Below the pieces are notes generated by a model, which did not search any database, was not told where the DNA came from, and worked only from the letters and a program-made list of their open reading frames with translations. DNA of 64,000 nt from Neospora caninum Liverpool (Eukaryota > Apicomplexa > Conoidasida > Eucoccidiorida > Sarcocystidae): positions 806,001 to 870,000 of the forward strand of contig NC_018397.1 of NCBI RefSeq assembly GCF_000208865.1, in the 5' to 3' direction. The translations under genes and the position numbers were made by a program. Shown here piece after piece: positions 22,701 to 35,419 of this stretch. Numbering within the stretch: the first letter of the stretch is position 1; each line of letters opens with the position of its first letter.

Positions 22701-25700
22701 CTGAGAGACACGTTGACGCCCTGGACAGGTCTTCTCTCACCCTGCTAGCAGCCACGTGCCCCAGAAATGCTGACATCAGAAATAGAAGCGCCAATCCTGC
22801 GCTTGTTTGCTGGACCGCAAACAGCGGTAACTCCCAACAGCAGGCTCACATTCTGTACACAGGGGCCATCACAGCAGGAGAAAACGAAAAGATGAGTATT
22901 TTCAGCGCGGCCGTCACGGCAAGGTGTTTTGGTCGTACCCTCATCCTATCGTTACACATTCCCACCAAATGAATACCTACAATATTGTGTCGCGAGTCTC
23001 CACACACGTAGCGTCCTTCAGTGCCACTGCCTGGAGACAGATACACACCCTTACGGCAGCACACTACTAACTCACCAGAAAATCTCCGGAAGTATTGACT
23101 ATCGAGAGATCCATTGCTCCTTTCGCCATCCAACATGCTTCACGGTTTCCAGTGCACCCTAGACAGTAAAGAGCTCAATTTATTCGGATTCCGTATTGGT
23201 TTCACAGGAAAATGTGACTCCCACTGTATCCTCGCTACAGCCTCCATGGTACAACTAGACTGCAAGAAGGCAGTGGAGTTTGTCACCCAGTCTTCAGGCC
23301 TGCAAACACATTCAACATGCAGAAACCGATTGCCCTTCTTTGATCGCGGAGAAAAAAATTCGTTTCCAAATTGTTCTTCCCCCCCTCTCCTGAGTTACGG
23401 AGAGTTCGACCTCCTCCAACATTGACCTCTACTTGCCTGTACGGGCACACCGCTGATAAACAAAAGAATGACTTCGGGAGTAGACTGAACTCATCTTTCA
23501 ACGACCTAGAGCCCTATGTATCCGACGGCTCCTCGATCGAAGTATTGTGGATCGCATGTCTTGGCTTGTTCGAAAGGCTACACCATGCAGATATTGAGTC
23601 CCCCAAACTATGTAACAAAATCCAACCTCCTACTTCATCCCTCAACATTCGTGTGTTCAATGTTGAGGTCGCATTTCTTCGACAACAACATGTAGTGTTG
23701 CTTGACCAGCTGCTTCGGTTGAAACTGGTTGACAGAACGCATGGCTATCACAATGGCGCATCACAGTATGTTGTCCGTGTGTGATTGTCCCGAGTGCGCC
23801 TATCCCTTGGAGGCGAGATGTGGCTCCATGCTTTCAAGAAGCACTAGGCTCGGCAGTATCACGAGATCGCATTCGGCCGGACTCAGACATCTTCTTCCAT
23901 GATTCATCGCACAATTCTCTACATGGTTAACATCAATCGTGCCCGTTTACCCACGAATTTAACCAGTCCGGACACCCTTCATAGAAACTATCGTTACCGA
24001 CTTGTGCCTTCCTTGTGACTGCTGACCTCCGCCCACGTGGTGTAACCTACTCACGAACCAACACACAGAAACCTCTATATGGAAATATGCCTGCGCAGTT
24101 AACACCGCTGAACTGTCGCAGCACTGCGACAGCCACGCACCTCAACGGCTACAAACGTCACGGCACCTTCCTACAATTGTCAGTATGCACGGCGCTGCGT
24201 AGCTGTATTGATAGCTGGTTAACAATAAAAGCATTGGAGGCGGACCGGACCGCTCCGAATGAGTCATACCAGCGACCGTATAACCTACGCTGGTAGAGCC
24301 CCACCTAACAACTCAACATACTGCCCTCTGTGCAGCCCTGCTCTCACCCTGCTAATTAAACAAAAAAACCTTGATAGGAAGACATTCTCCGCAACAGGCC
24401 CGCCGGATTTTCATAGTCGCTAAAGATGAAACTGAACTACCACAGACAATACGGACCGCGACTGTTCCTTCAATGTTGTCCTATTGACAGTACACTTCTA
24501 TTGCAAACGAAGATGGTACACCCCTCGAGCATGACGATTCCTCCTAACGCCCCAAGGCTACATGCACGTTTGCCTGAACCCAATGCATGACGCCCATACA
24601 TGCATCAGAAAAGTCGAACCGAAGGCTTTTCTCAGAATTAATCCTCATCCGTGAGCTGGCCAAATAACATGAGGATAGCAACAGCTCGTACTTTTCCCGT
24701 CAACTTCTACGTCGTGGATACGCCTGCCAGCAAAAAGAAGTGTTGATCATTTACTCATATACTGACAGAACCTTCACGTAGTACTGGCATCGAAGCATTG
24801 CACTTTTTATCTGCTACTGGAGGACTACCTACTGATGTCAGTGGTTTACGAAGCAAAAACAATCTTACTTCCATTATTATTACACGGTCATTGTAAACTG
24901 CGTTCGCCGTGCACCTGTACGTTGGCCGTTTACTCGTGAGGCACGTATCGCTTCAAGTAATTCCCCCGAGAATTTCCTGACGGGTTTTATGTCTGAAAGA
25001 CCTAAGTAATACTCAACCAAAACTCCATTCCTAGACTAAGACACTAAATGTACAGCTACGGAGATCTTGACGCTCAGACCCCGCTTTCGCTACACGATAG
25101 GGATGCTAGACTCCTTCACGGCAAGTAACCACCGTGCTACGATCCTACGCTGGTTCTACACACAGAAAGTCTGATTCGATGGAAAGCAATCAAGTACTCT
25201 TGGTTGAGAACACTGAAAAAATCTGACAGCCTGTTTCTGAAAGAGCATCATTATCAACACAGCTATTTGCTACCCTGGCCAAAAATACAACAGCTAACTA
25301 CCAGTTTTCTCCCGTCTTCGATTGATATGGCCATGTTAATATGTAACGATCATACTGCTACAACGTAGTCTACGTTGGTACGCTTTGACACATCAGGGGA
25401 CCTCGTCCCTGAAACATGTGATCCCGTTCGTAGCAGTTGTCTCGTCTTCGCCCCATGGGCACTAACAGCAATCCTATCTGAACTGTTCTGGGAAAAGCAC
25501 TAGTCTTCCAGCCGTGAAGTGCCCTCCCAACAATTTTGAGTTACGGGTGTGAAAACGTGGATAACAACAGGTCTTCTCCCACTGTCCCTGGCGCATTCCT
25601 GGCACTGAATTTGTAATTGCCGTGCACCTTGTCGACACTGAAGCCCTGGACTTTCCTCTACAGTATGTCTTCTCTTTACACATCACGTGGCGTGCCCAGC

Positions 25701-26082
25701 GATCTGCTACACTGTGATTCTTACGCCTCTTTACTCACGCTTTCGTACATGCCCTACATGTGCAACCCCTAAACTTGTTGCCAGGATGGCGATCCCAGTT
25801 TTTACCATTCAGGGGCCAAATGGGCCCAAACACAGCTTCATTCTAGCTCCACAACAACATATTTGCTCCTTTTGCAGATTCTACCACCGAAGCTGATGGG
25901 TACATACACAGGTGTATATACACACTGGGGCTGTAACTGAACTCGGTGCACATTTTGATTATTTCTCTCCGTTTCCTCCTCCAGGTTTCTTGCCTCTCTC
26001 TTCGTGTCTCTGGATCGCCGGATTGAGAAGCAACTCTGGCGCGTCGCTCATAAGACCGCTACACCGTTGTTTCCCTCTCTCG
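19731..26082. other. Gene-free block of about 6.3 kb
   Basis: Apart from the presumed promoter of the membrane-protein gene at the left and the 3' UTR of the RRM gene at the right, I see no coding evidence. Open frames are short, have no motif, and between about 24300 and 25470 there is none longer than 60 codons on either strand. Base composition looks less GC-rich than in 38-64 kb. No large repeat, rRNA or tRNA pattern was found. It could contain non-coding RNA or very small exons. Confidence 0.5.
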
Positions 26083-29000
26083 CTAGTACGGGTGGACCCT
26101 CGACGCAGGAGGCCGTGTGTATCGGGTCTGTCTACCAGCTGCTGCATTTCGCATGTCATACGGATCGACGACTGTGTCCCCAGCGCCAGCCGTCCCGGGT
26201 GCTGCGAACTGACCATAAGAGTCGCCGGGTCCTTGGTCTACTGCCACAGAGTGCGCAGGATAGATTTGCTGATACACTGCCCCCAGAGAAGCCGGTGGAT
26301 GCGAAGAGGTCGGCGACGGCGGCGCAGCCATGTAGGGGCCTGGCGCACTGCCTGGCGGCGGCAGGCCGTACGCAGGCACCGCCGCCGCGACGGGGGCTGC
26401 GGGCGGGTAGTGCACTCCAGGCGCTACTGCAGCGTACGGGTCTGAGGGAGGCACATACGGCCGCCCAGCCCCGGCGTAACCATCATAGTCAGCTCGCGCT
26501 GCCGGTCGCAGAGTTTGCGGATAATGCCCTCGCCGCATTGGCCCTGGAAAAGACAGCCGAACCCGCGCGACAAAATGAAGCCCGTGTTCCAGAGACTACA
26601 TAGCCCGCTGTCTGACGGTGGAAACTGCCTCCGGACTGTAGGCGGGTGACAAACGTGCACGACCCGTGGACCCAGTCCTCACATGCGACGCACGGACATG
26701 GCCCACACATCCGCCATAAGAGAAGACAAAAAATTGGACGCCCTCCGAACCGCCTTCTCTGGAAAAAGCCACCTTCCGCAGACCTCATCGTTAGCCTAGA
26801 GCGCACAAACACTCGCCTTTCCCGAGAAACCAAGGTGCGATCTCGAAAACGCCCTAGTCCTTCTGCACACGGCTGGCACACTCTATGGCTACCTATCCAT
26901 ACCTTGCTTTTTCCTATACCGGAGAGTCACCAAGGACGGTTTTTCTCATCCTACGACGCCGAAACAGGCGTATATAAGTATTCTTATACAGACACCTATG
27001 CACTCGTCTATACAATGCATATACACATATATGTGGTCAGGTGCTCTTGCACGTCTTGAACCTTACCTGCGGCGTATGCGTCAACATCGGGCGGTAGACC
27101 ATACGGACCTGAATGGGGCCTGTCGTAGCCATTCTCCTCTCTTCGTCTCAACCTGTCGTCGCCTCGTCGATCATCCCTGAAAAAAACCAGGAGTACGGGA
27201 CGGGACACAGCAGACGTCTCTTAGGCCCACGACCTACGTCGGGGCTTCGCATTGTACCCAAACCTTGGTCCCAACACGGAATCGCCAGAGACACAGTTGG
27301 TGAACCAGAAGACTTCTGAGGTAGGTGGCCAGATATCACCCCCGTGAATCCGTAAACGCGTAGAAACGTGCACGAGCTGGCCATCAAAACCGTTCAAATG
27401 GAACACGATGAATTCTGTGGATGAACAAAACGAACTGCTGTCGGCATTGGTTCACGTGACTTTTTGGACGAACTCACCCCATATGAGGCTTGGTTGTGGC
27501 GTATCTCGGCTCCGCCTTCTTCACCTCGATGAGGTGGCCATCGATGTCGTGCTTCCCCACGCAGTTTTGTGCACTGTGAGGAAACTGAAAGGTGACGAAC
27601 CCGAAGCCCCGGCAACGGCCTGACCTCAGACGAAGACACCCACACGGACCCGGAGTGAAAAAGGCGCCGCTGGGAGGCGAGGTCAAACACGGAAAAGGCC
27701 TCTTTCACATGCGCACACATGCAGCCAGTCGGTCGCCACTGGGGAGACAAAACGGCAAATCCCTCAGCACTGCATCGATCCGTTTCCACTGTAACTGCCT
27801 CCTGTTTCGTGCCAAATCACATCCCACCGAGCAAAAAAGTACCTCGAGACTACCGGACTTCAATGCCGTTCATCAGTGCACCGGAGGCTGTTCCCTGAGC
27901 GAGGACACCACTTCGCCATTCCATCCGACCCCCTTTCCAATTTGAAAACTGCTACATGTTGAGACCTGACACGGTGTGACAACCAGTTTGCTTTGAATTG
28001 CTTTGCCTCCGGCTCTCACCGGTGTTTTTGTCGTGCATGAGAGACACTTTCTTCACGCTGCCAAAACGCTCAGAGAGGAAGGCTGCTATTCGCTCTGAAG
28101 TGCACACACACAAGCGCAGCGACGCGCAAGCGCAGAAATAGGTATATGGAAATACGCATGCGGAGACGCCAGTGGATGCGTACACATGCATGTGGAGAGC
28201 CAGGGACACACATCACCGGTCATGCGGTCGGCGGACCACGCCGGGGCGGAGCTTAACACTGAGACGAAAAGACGCTCCGCGACGCTTGAGAATCTTCACG
28301 CAGAAGCCGTGTCGACGTTCTCGAACGACGTTCGACTCAAAGACACAACCTATGCACTGACTAGAGAAATCACGGTACAGTGAACCACTCCAAAAGCGGG
28401 GTATGATTTCATAAAAAAAAACCGTTGACTATGACTCTTCATTCAATATTTCAGGCCGGCCCAAGCACCAGCATGTGTGAAAGGGGCAAAACGTTTACAC
28501 CTTTGAATGTGAATATATGTAAATGTACATCCCTCCATGCAAACAGTATGCGACACATCGTGTGAAAAGGTACACCGTGCTGCTGTTGCTTTTTTTTGTT
28601 TTGCGGTCGCCGACCTTCACTGAGACTCTCTGGGATTCCTCCAACGAAAACTTTGTTCTGTTGATCGTCCTCTCCGTTCTTGCTCACGACCTGGCCTTTT
28701 GGAACCGCATGTCTGACGTCGACCTATGGAATCGAACCGAATGAAGACAAGCACCAGTAAGGACAAAGCCTCTCACGGGCGTCCAGGGTTTCCTTCGCCA
28801 CTTTCTTTGACGTGTGTGAAAACTTATGCGGTATCTACGATGGTTAGGGCCATCGTTCCCTGCAAAGACGCGATGGACCCCAGGTGTACGAACACCTGAC
28901 ACACGTGTTCCGGGCTGTTCTCGTGCTGCTTGCCTATCCACCCACGGGCGCAAAGTCCGCATGCAGGCGTACCTCCTGGCCATCAATAACGTGTTTCTCC

Positions 29001-29793
29001 GCGCCTACGCAGTCGGCGACGGCCGCAGCGTCAGCGAAAATGACGAAGCCGAAACCTCGACTGTTTCCCGTTACTTTGTCGACCATGACCACCGAGTCTT
29101 CTATCTGCACCGGAACGCACACGTGCGAGTGGACGCAAGCATCTTTAGTGCACCGCGGAAACGAGACAGCAGCACACGAGACATCGACGGCGTGGCCGTT
29201 TTCCCCCCGTCGCTTGACACCGTCCGCGTCTGGGGTGCAGCCAAGCCAGCTCTGTCCCTGCACGGTGTTTCGCCGCCTTCTCGCCTAGCGGCGCCGATAT
29301 CCACACTGGACACAGGACCGGAGGCCGCCCGACGCCGATACAAACCACACTTTTTGACATGCAGTCCCTGGTTTCTAAGACACCGGCACTCAGCGACACT
29401 GCTCAAACACACTCCCCCTCCAAGTGTCAGCGCACTCACCGTTCCGAACTGTTTCATGTACGCCGTGAGGCTCTCCGTGGTGGTTTGTTGATTCAGATTG
29501 CCGATAAAAATCTTGTTTTCCTCGGGCTGCGCCGGATGCGGAGCCCGGGTGTCGGCGCGCTCGCGGCTGCTGGAGGGGTACGGCGCACGGCTTCCTCGGC
29601 GCACATCGCGGCTCACTTCACTTGTTCGATCAACGCGCGGGTCGCCGACACCTGGAGGGCCCCAAGCTTCTGCGGCTCCTGTATACGCTCCAGGATGTGG
29701 CGCAGCTGCTCCGTAAGGTGCCGGGGAGCAAGGCAACGGAACTGCGGGAGCGCCGTAGACTCCCAAGGGCGCAGCTACGGGGATATGATACAT
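26083..29793 (-). CDS. RNA-binding protein with tandem RRMs (hnRNP A/Musashi/DAZAP1 type)
   Basis: Seven exons: 29793-29440, 29104-28973, 28723-28615, 28094-28020, 27619-27478, 27176-27067, 26543-26083 (460 aa, phases 0, 0, 1, 1, 2, 1). The start ATG follows an in-frame TAA. After a Pro/Ala/Gly-rich N-terminus, RRM1 (about 93-168) has RNP2 KIFIGNL (94-100) and RNP1 RGFGFVIF (134-141); RRM2 (about 186-262) has RNP2 KVFVGGI and RNP1 RGFGFVTF (227-234). Both RNP1 motifs are split from RNP2 by introns. The C-terminus is first Arg/Asp-rich, then a low-complexity Pro/Ala/Tyr/Gly tail. Proteins of this architecture bind single-stranded RNA in splicing or mRNA control; the target here is unknown. The donor after exon 3 (GAAG|GTCGGC) is weak, but phase and alignment demand it. 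The exact C-terminus could change if the GTAGAC near 26125 were used as a donor. Confidence 0.92.
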
Positions 29794-32700
29794 GTTGGCG
29801 GAGGCTTAACGGGAAGCGATCACGCTTTCGTTTCCGAGGGCCAGCAAAAACCTCTACACACAAAGATAGCACGCCCTTCCGTCGGGAACTGAGGCACGGA
29901 GAAACCTGCGGGACAGCGAACGAGCGGCGCTCCGAAAAACGGGGAAACCGCGGTGGGACGAAGAACTCGAAACGGTAGGAAGCAACAGGGGAAAAAGGAA
30001 GACGTGCGGGGCGTTGGGCAAAAGGAAGGACCAATACAACAAACGAGAGCGCTGTCTGGGGTACGGCGAACTGTAGATACACGCAAAAGAGGCTGCGGCA
30101 AGACGGGACCCTTTCAGGACACTGGGAGACGAGTTTACGAGACAGAAGACGCAGAAAGGGAGATATTATACCAACGGCAGCAACTTCGAAGGCAGAGAGG
30201 CAGGACACGCGCACGCGCGAAAAGGTCGGCGCGCAAAAGACAAGGACTCGGATGAAAGACAAGGACACCTCAAGAGAAACCGGTTCACAAAAATCTGTGG
30301 CAACAACTCTGCTCCCTTTCAACAGACCAGAACATGTCAAGGGAAATTCAGTTGCCGACTCCGCTCTGGTGTTTCTGCATGCGCACGGGGGATGTGGTGC
30401 CTCTGGCCGTAGCATCGGGCGGTTGCTCGGAGGCGCGTTTGTTTCGCTAGTACACTGGTGAATCGGCACACATTTTTCCTAACTGCTGAGCTACTTTCCG
30501 TGGTTCGTCAAACGCTTGCGGGATGAGGCGACGAAGAGCATATTCGGGTCTGTTTCTTTTTAAAAAGGAAACGTACACAGTCTGGGCAAAGTCCAGAGTG
30601 AGAACACAGTTGGGAGAAACTACTCGCGCTGCCGCCCGCACCGTCTTGTTCGGGGGGAGATGCCTGCTCTTTCCTCAGAGCCTTCTGTGCATCTCCTTTT
30701 TCCGGGAGAGGAGCACTATTCTTAAGAGGCGGAATGCCTTGTCGAGCTCTCTGAAGCAATACTTTTCGACTTCCAATCCAAATGTGGAACCCTAAATCCG
30801 CAGCTGACCAGCCTAGCCGAAAAGCTCATCTACATGTTGATACATGCCGCTTCAACAAAGAAGAGTTTGGATGGACGACTGTTGCGCTGTGAATAAAAGA
30901 GATTGCGGTACTCTTATGTCATGTAGGAGTCGAGTTCAATAATCTTAGCGGCGAAAGTGTTTTTCTGCCACGTGCCCTACGACGCGTGAGAAAAACCTCA
31001 GACACCGGCAGTGTGTCTGGGACACTCATGTCCATCGTCATCACACGGTGATGCGAGTGTGGGGGGCACTTCTCCCTGAACCCTGGGATAGGAACAGTCA
31101 ATTCGGTTGCTTTCAGATCTGCTGTGTTTGGAACTATACTCCTGAATCGCGTACCAGTGCAGCTCAGACTCGTGTGCAGATCACGTATAGGAAACAGAAA
31201 CCAGGGTCGACGTGGAGCAACGAATCATGGCGCTTTCTTGCAAGTCCTTTCTCCTCGAGAACACTTTGGATTGCTGGTTTTTTCTGTCTGTCTCTTACAG
31301 CAGCGTCTCCGAACTTTCAACCAAACACAGATGATGAGCCGTTTTCACTAGACAGGCGGATGTCAGCGAGTCTCGTTCCAGGACGTCCTGATGGTTGAGT
31401 CGCGCGCAGGGTCAGAGTGCGTTCGGCAGTCCCTGTTGAAGCAAACGCTTCGACGAGTCCAGCAACCTAGTCGACAGATCTAGCACGCCATGCTAAAAAG
31501 AATGTATTTGATAGCCTTTTTCCACAAAAGAAACGGAATCCATGTTCGCTTCGACCGCTTGAATATACATGAGTCGTTACATGGTCGTTAAACGGATTAC
31601 TTCTCAAGTATGATGATTGAAAACGTTTCTCAGCTTCGAATTAAAGAAAACATTAAAGAGGTACCGTGCGGTTGACGTAGCTGTAAGCTTTCCGTTTTCG
31701 CGCCTCCGTGACACCAGCGCTGTCACTACTGACTCTGGTTGACAGCAACCGCAGTAGCTTCCGTCTCCTCAGCACCTTTCCGGCCCGCGAGTTGCACCGG
31801 TTACATCGCCCATCCAACTACGAATCGGTAGCTCGGAAAGCGCTTTACTCTGTTGCCATGCTGGACACGACATCTCGGGCGGCACAGCCTCTCCCGTCAT
31901 CCGTCCTCGCGTTTCTGCGCCTCTCCCTGCTCATGCCAGTTTAAGAAGCAGAACGCCACAACCGACTGACGCTCGCTATTTTCGATTCGGTTTTGGGGAA
32001 CCACAAGTACAGGCTGCTTCGGCCGGGTTTCAGTTGGAAACACCCATATGCGGCGGCACCACGATTCGCCGTTTAGAGGATCCCTCTATTTGTGCCATGG
32101 CAAGCATGAAACACAGACTCATAATGTGTACAGATCACGCTTCGAAGAAGGCATAGCTAAATTGTAAAAGAAAAAGTAGAGACGCTTGTGTCACGGAGCA
32201 ACAGCCGTTCCGTCCAGTACATTGGTCGGGGTCGTGCCATGGCTCTAGTAACACTCCTGTTCTCTGACAAAAGACATAACTGGGCTACAAAGGGTAGTAT
32301 GAAAAAAAGATCTTCACGCGAAATATGCGTTAGAGGGACGCATGGTGACCAGCGGAGTCGGGAGTACGCCGACCGGCACGCGTCACCTCTGCGTGTGCGT
32401 CGTGCCAGCCGGAAAAACTGCATGCAGTGCCTTTTTGAAGGACAATCAACGGTCGGCCTCCAGCTTTGGTTCGTCTCCAGAAATAAAGAGTGTATTTCTG
32501 CTCTCCCGGGAGCGGGAGTGAATCTTGGAAATATGCGTGTTTAGGAGATCTGTCTGTGCTCCACCTCAGGTACATGCCGTGTGGCCGAGTCGTTGAAACT
32601 TGCGACAACGCGGCACACATGGGGCTCAGGGAGTCCCAGACGACAATTTGCAGTTCCCCTCGAGCACAAGAGCACACGTCCCTCGCATTGTTCCAAACTT

Positions 32701-33128
32701 CATGCTAAATGCAGCACGGCAGGGGATCTTCCCTGACTTCTTACCAGGCGCGCAATCCAACGCGGTTGACACTGGCCCCATGTGTGTGCAGCGCCACTGG
32801 TCTGTCCACACGTCGCAATTGTTCTCTGTTGGAACAGGTGAGGTCGGGAGAGATGAAAACACGCTCAGGACCGTTCGTGTTTTAGGGTAAGTTGTGCCCA
32901 AGTTCGGTGTGTGGTCTGTGGATGTGCTCGATTTTGCGGGCGGGCGTCGAAGAGTCGCCCTACGGGAAACCAGATTTTGTTCCGAGTGCTTCTGTTCGGG
33001 CCCCACGATAAGAAGCGGTAGCAAGGATTGTTTCATTGGCTGCAGTTTTGTCGGCAGTTTCTGTGGCTGTAATCGGCGCACGGTGCGACAAAACAAGACA
33101 CAGCTCGTGGCCGAGGCGGCTGCATCCA
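29794..33128. other. Divergent intergenic region between the RRM gene and oligoribonuclease
   Basis: The two flanking genes are head-to-head, so both promoters and 5' UTRs lie here. From 29800 to 30300 the plus strand is purine-rich, meaning the RRM transcript leader would be pyrimidine-rich. A minus-strand frame extends from the RRM start region to about 30469 but begins at GTG and has no domain. The rest shows nothing I can support as coding. Confidence 0.5.
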
Positions 33129-34157
33129 ATGCGACTGTTCCCGCGATTTCCCTACAAACTTCTGAGCAAGACACGGTGGCTGACAAATACAGTGTGTCTC
33201 GGAGACAATTGGAGCAGTTGTGCACAACCCTGCTTCGAAGACGAGCTAGCGCGCCTCCGTTCCAGCAAGCTGGGAACGACGGGTTCACTTCAGGAGGCGA
33301 AGCGCCCTCAGACGCACATTGGCGGCGAGGGCTTCACAGGCACACGAGACGAAAAAGCTGTCGTCTACCGAGGAGCGACGCTCAAGAACACCTCCAGCGG
33401 GGGCAAGAGTGCGGAAACTGGGTTTTCCTTCTTGCCTCGGGTCCACTTTCACTCTTTGAGCGTTCCGCAGCCGGCTTCAGAAAAAATGGAACATCCGGGC
33501 GCCGACGGCGCTATGCAAGCTCCGGTGAGGTTCCAGAGTGTGTCGAAAGAGGAGGCGGATCACCTAGCGCCCATCCGAACAAGCGTTACAATAAGTGAAG
33601 AAAATGGAACGGAGCTGCAGGCCCCCATTGTTTGGATTGATTGCGAGATGACTGGACTGGACGTCGAGAGAGACCAAATCATCGAAATTGCAGTCATTGT
33701 GACTGACGGCCAGTGCAGAAGGCGCATCGTTGGCCCCCATTTGATCATCCACGCCAGTGACAAACTGCTCGATGGAATGGATGAATGGTGTAAAAAGACT
33801 CACGGCAACTCGGGCCTCACTGCGGCCTGCCGGCAGTCGACTACGACGCTGGCCGACGCCGAGGAGAAAATTCTGGACTTTGTCTCCCGCCATGTAGCGA
33901 CAACGCGTGTTGCTCCGCTGGGCGGGAATAGTGTTCATGTAGACAGGCAGTTTCTCACGAAGCAGATGCCAAGGCTTATTGCACACCTTAGCTACCGAAT
34001 AATCGATGTGTCCACTGTGAAGGAGCTCGCGAAGCGATGGAAGCCGGAATTGCCCTTTTTCGAAAAAGCAAACAACCATCGGGCGCTGGACGATATACAC
34101 GCAAGCATCGACGAACTCCTGTATTACTCTCAACATTTGTTTCGGATTGGTCAGTGA
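33129..34157 (+). CDS. REXO2: Oligoribonuclease (DEDDh 3'-5' exonuclease) with long N-terminal extension
   Basis: Single-exon, 342 aa. The conserved core (about residues 160-342) has Exo I IVWIDCEMTGLD (Asp171, Glu173), then RDQIIEIAVIVTD, Exo II NSVHVDRQFL, the RYxIIDVS-like YRIIDVSTVKEL, and Exo III HRALDDIHASIDEL, matching the Orn/REXO2 family that degrades two- to five-nucleotide RNA to mononucleotides. The frame is open back to a TAA at 33009 but the first ATG is at 33129. It gives MRLFPRFPYKLLSKTRW, a basic, acid-free sequence like a mitochondrial presequence, followed by about 140 poorly conserved residues. A second in-frame ATG (MEHPGAD, about 33486) would make a form closer to the usual 180-200 residues. 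Dual mitochondrial/cytosolic products from the two starts are possible (inference). Confidence 0.94.
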   Translation: MRLFPRFPYKLLSKTRWLTNTVCLGDNWSSCAQPCFEDELARLRSSKLGTTGSLQEAKRPQTHIGGEGFTGTRDEKAVVYRGATLKNTSSGGKSAETGFSFLPRVHFHSLSVPQPASEKMEHPGADGAMQAPVRFQSVSKEEADHLAPIRTSVTISEENGTELQAPIVWIDCEMTGLDVERDQIIEIAVIVTDGQCRRRIVGPHLIIHASDKLLDGMDEWCKKTHGNSGLTAACRQSTTTLADAEEKILDFVSRHVATTRVAPLGGNSVHVDRQFLTKQMPRLIAHLSYRIIDVSTVKELAKRWKPELPFFEKANNHRALDDIHASIDELLYYSQHLFRIGQ

Positions 34158-35419
34158 GCTATTTGATCTGAGACAGTTTTCTGCCATACAGTAAACAATC
34201 CGATCGGTGCCGTGTTCTGCATAAACCGCGTGAGTTTTCGAGTCTTCAGGAGCGGCTGTGCTGTTCGGCGCACGCTCCAATAGATGTCCTCCCCTGCGTG
34301 CGACTTCCGTGTGACGAGGGGGATTCTCAAGTTTCGCTTGAAGACCCTTCCCAATTTTAACAGGAAAACCGAATCAGGTAACAAGTCCTAGGGTACCACT
34401 GCGAGACACTGTCGGAGCTGGCCTGTGGTATTTCCGGAGTGCGTTGTACACCGGGTCTATACTTTCGAGAAAAGACTTCCCGTGGTCAACTAATCGTACC
34501 GCTCTCTCGAAAGGCGTAAAGTTGCAGGCGATTCAGACAACTTCCCTGACATGTCATTTTCTGTATCTCGCAAAACCTACCGATGCCCAAAATGCGATGA
34601 AACCTATCTGTCGCAGTGCTTTCGGCGGCTTCCCGGGTCCAAAAGAGAAGCGAGTCAAGGTTCATTTGACATAAGGAAAAATACCAAAGGATCGTTTCCA
34701 CCACCCGGCCGTTTATATCGTTTTTGCCGTTTTGAAGGAGAGCACCGCCTCACGCGAATGTCTTTTTGATGTGTACACCCCTATAGATGTATACATGTTT
34801 AAACTATACAATTGCATATATATATATATATATATATGCGCACATCTGTAGTGTACACAAACGCCTTCACCGCGTGTGTCTGCGCGTCTCGGAGAGCACT
34901 CTGCGACTGAGACAGCAAACAGACTGTCGAGGCACTCTCGTGCTTCTTTGCTTGGAGAGGAAACACTCAAAGCGCCATGTGGAGCGTCGGCGTTCTCAGA
35001 CTACTCAATTGAAAAGGTTCGAATCTACGTTCCGCCACGAAAAGCCACCTCTCTGTGATTCTCGTGGACGGAGAATCTTCTCTTCGACACTCCACACGAT
35101 GTACCGTTTCCCGCTTATATGCTAATTTCCCCGGCAGACTCGAGACACCCGTTCAGTTCGTCGGGGAACCTTTGGTTGCATCCGGGGACATCTGTGCGGG
35201 GGGATGTGCGGGTTCGCCCTGGAAAAAGAAACGCAAGCAAAAAAGAAACGCAACCAAAGCCCACCCTGCTTAGCAGGACGTTTGAACGCTAACTGCGGGC
35301 AAAGCTGCTTCAGCCATACAGGGCCCACAAATACGTACGCGTACAGACCTCTTGTGGAAGGCCTGCCACGGTTTTAGGGCGACCATTAGAAACGTGAAGA
35401 ACGCTTCCTGACGAACCGC
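34158..35419. other. Convergent intergenic region
   Basis: The 3' UTRs of oligoribonuclease (plus) and the methyltransferase (minus) should meet here. No coding signal. It contains an (AT)n repeat at 34816-34837. Confidence 0.5.
34816..34837. repeat. (AT)11 repeat
   Basis: Eleven uninterrupted AT units in the convergent intergenic region. Confidence 0.9.

Noticed and set aside
28720..28738. tRNA B-box-like GGTTCGATTCC on the minus strand
   Set aside because: No A-box, acceptor stem or cloverleaf can be drawn upstream; it lies at an acceptor of the RRM gene. Similar GGTTCGAA hits near 14925 and 35016 fail for the same reason.
29630..30469. Minus-strand frame of 279 codons upstream of the RRM gene
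   Set aside because: Begins at GTG, overlaps RRM exon 1 in another frame, and reads as Ser/Arg/Phe-rich translation of a pyrimidine-rich leader.
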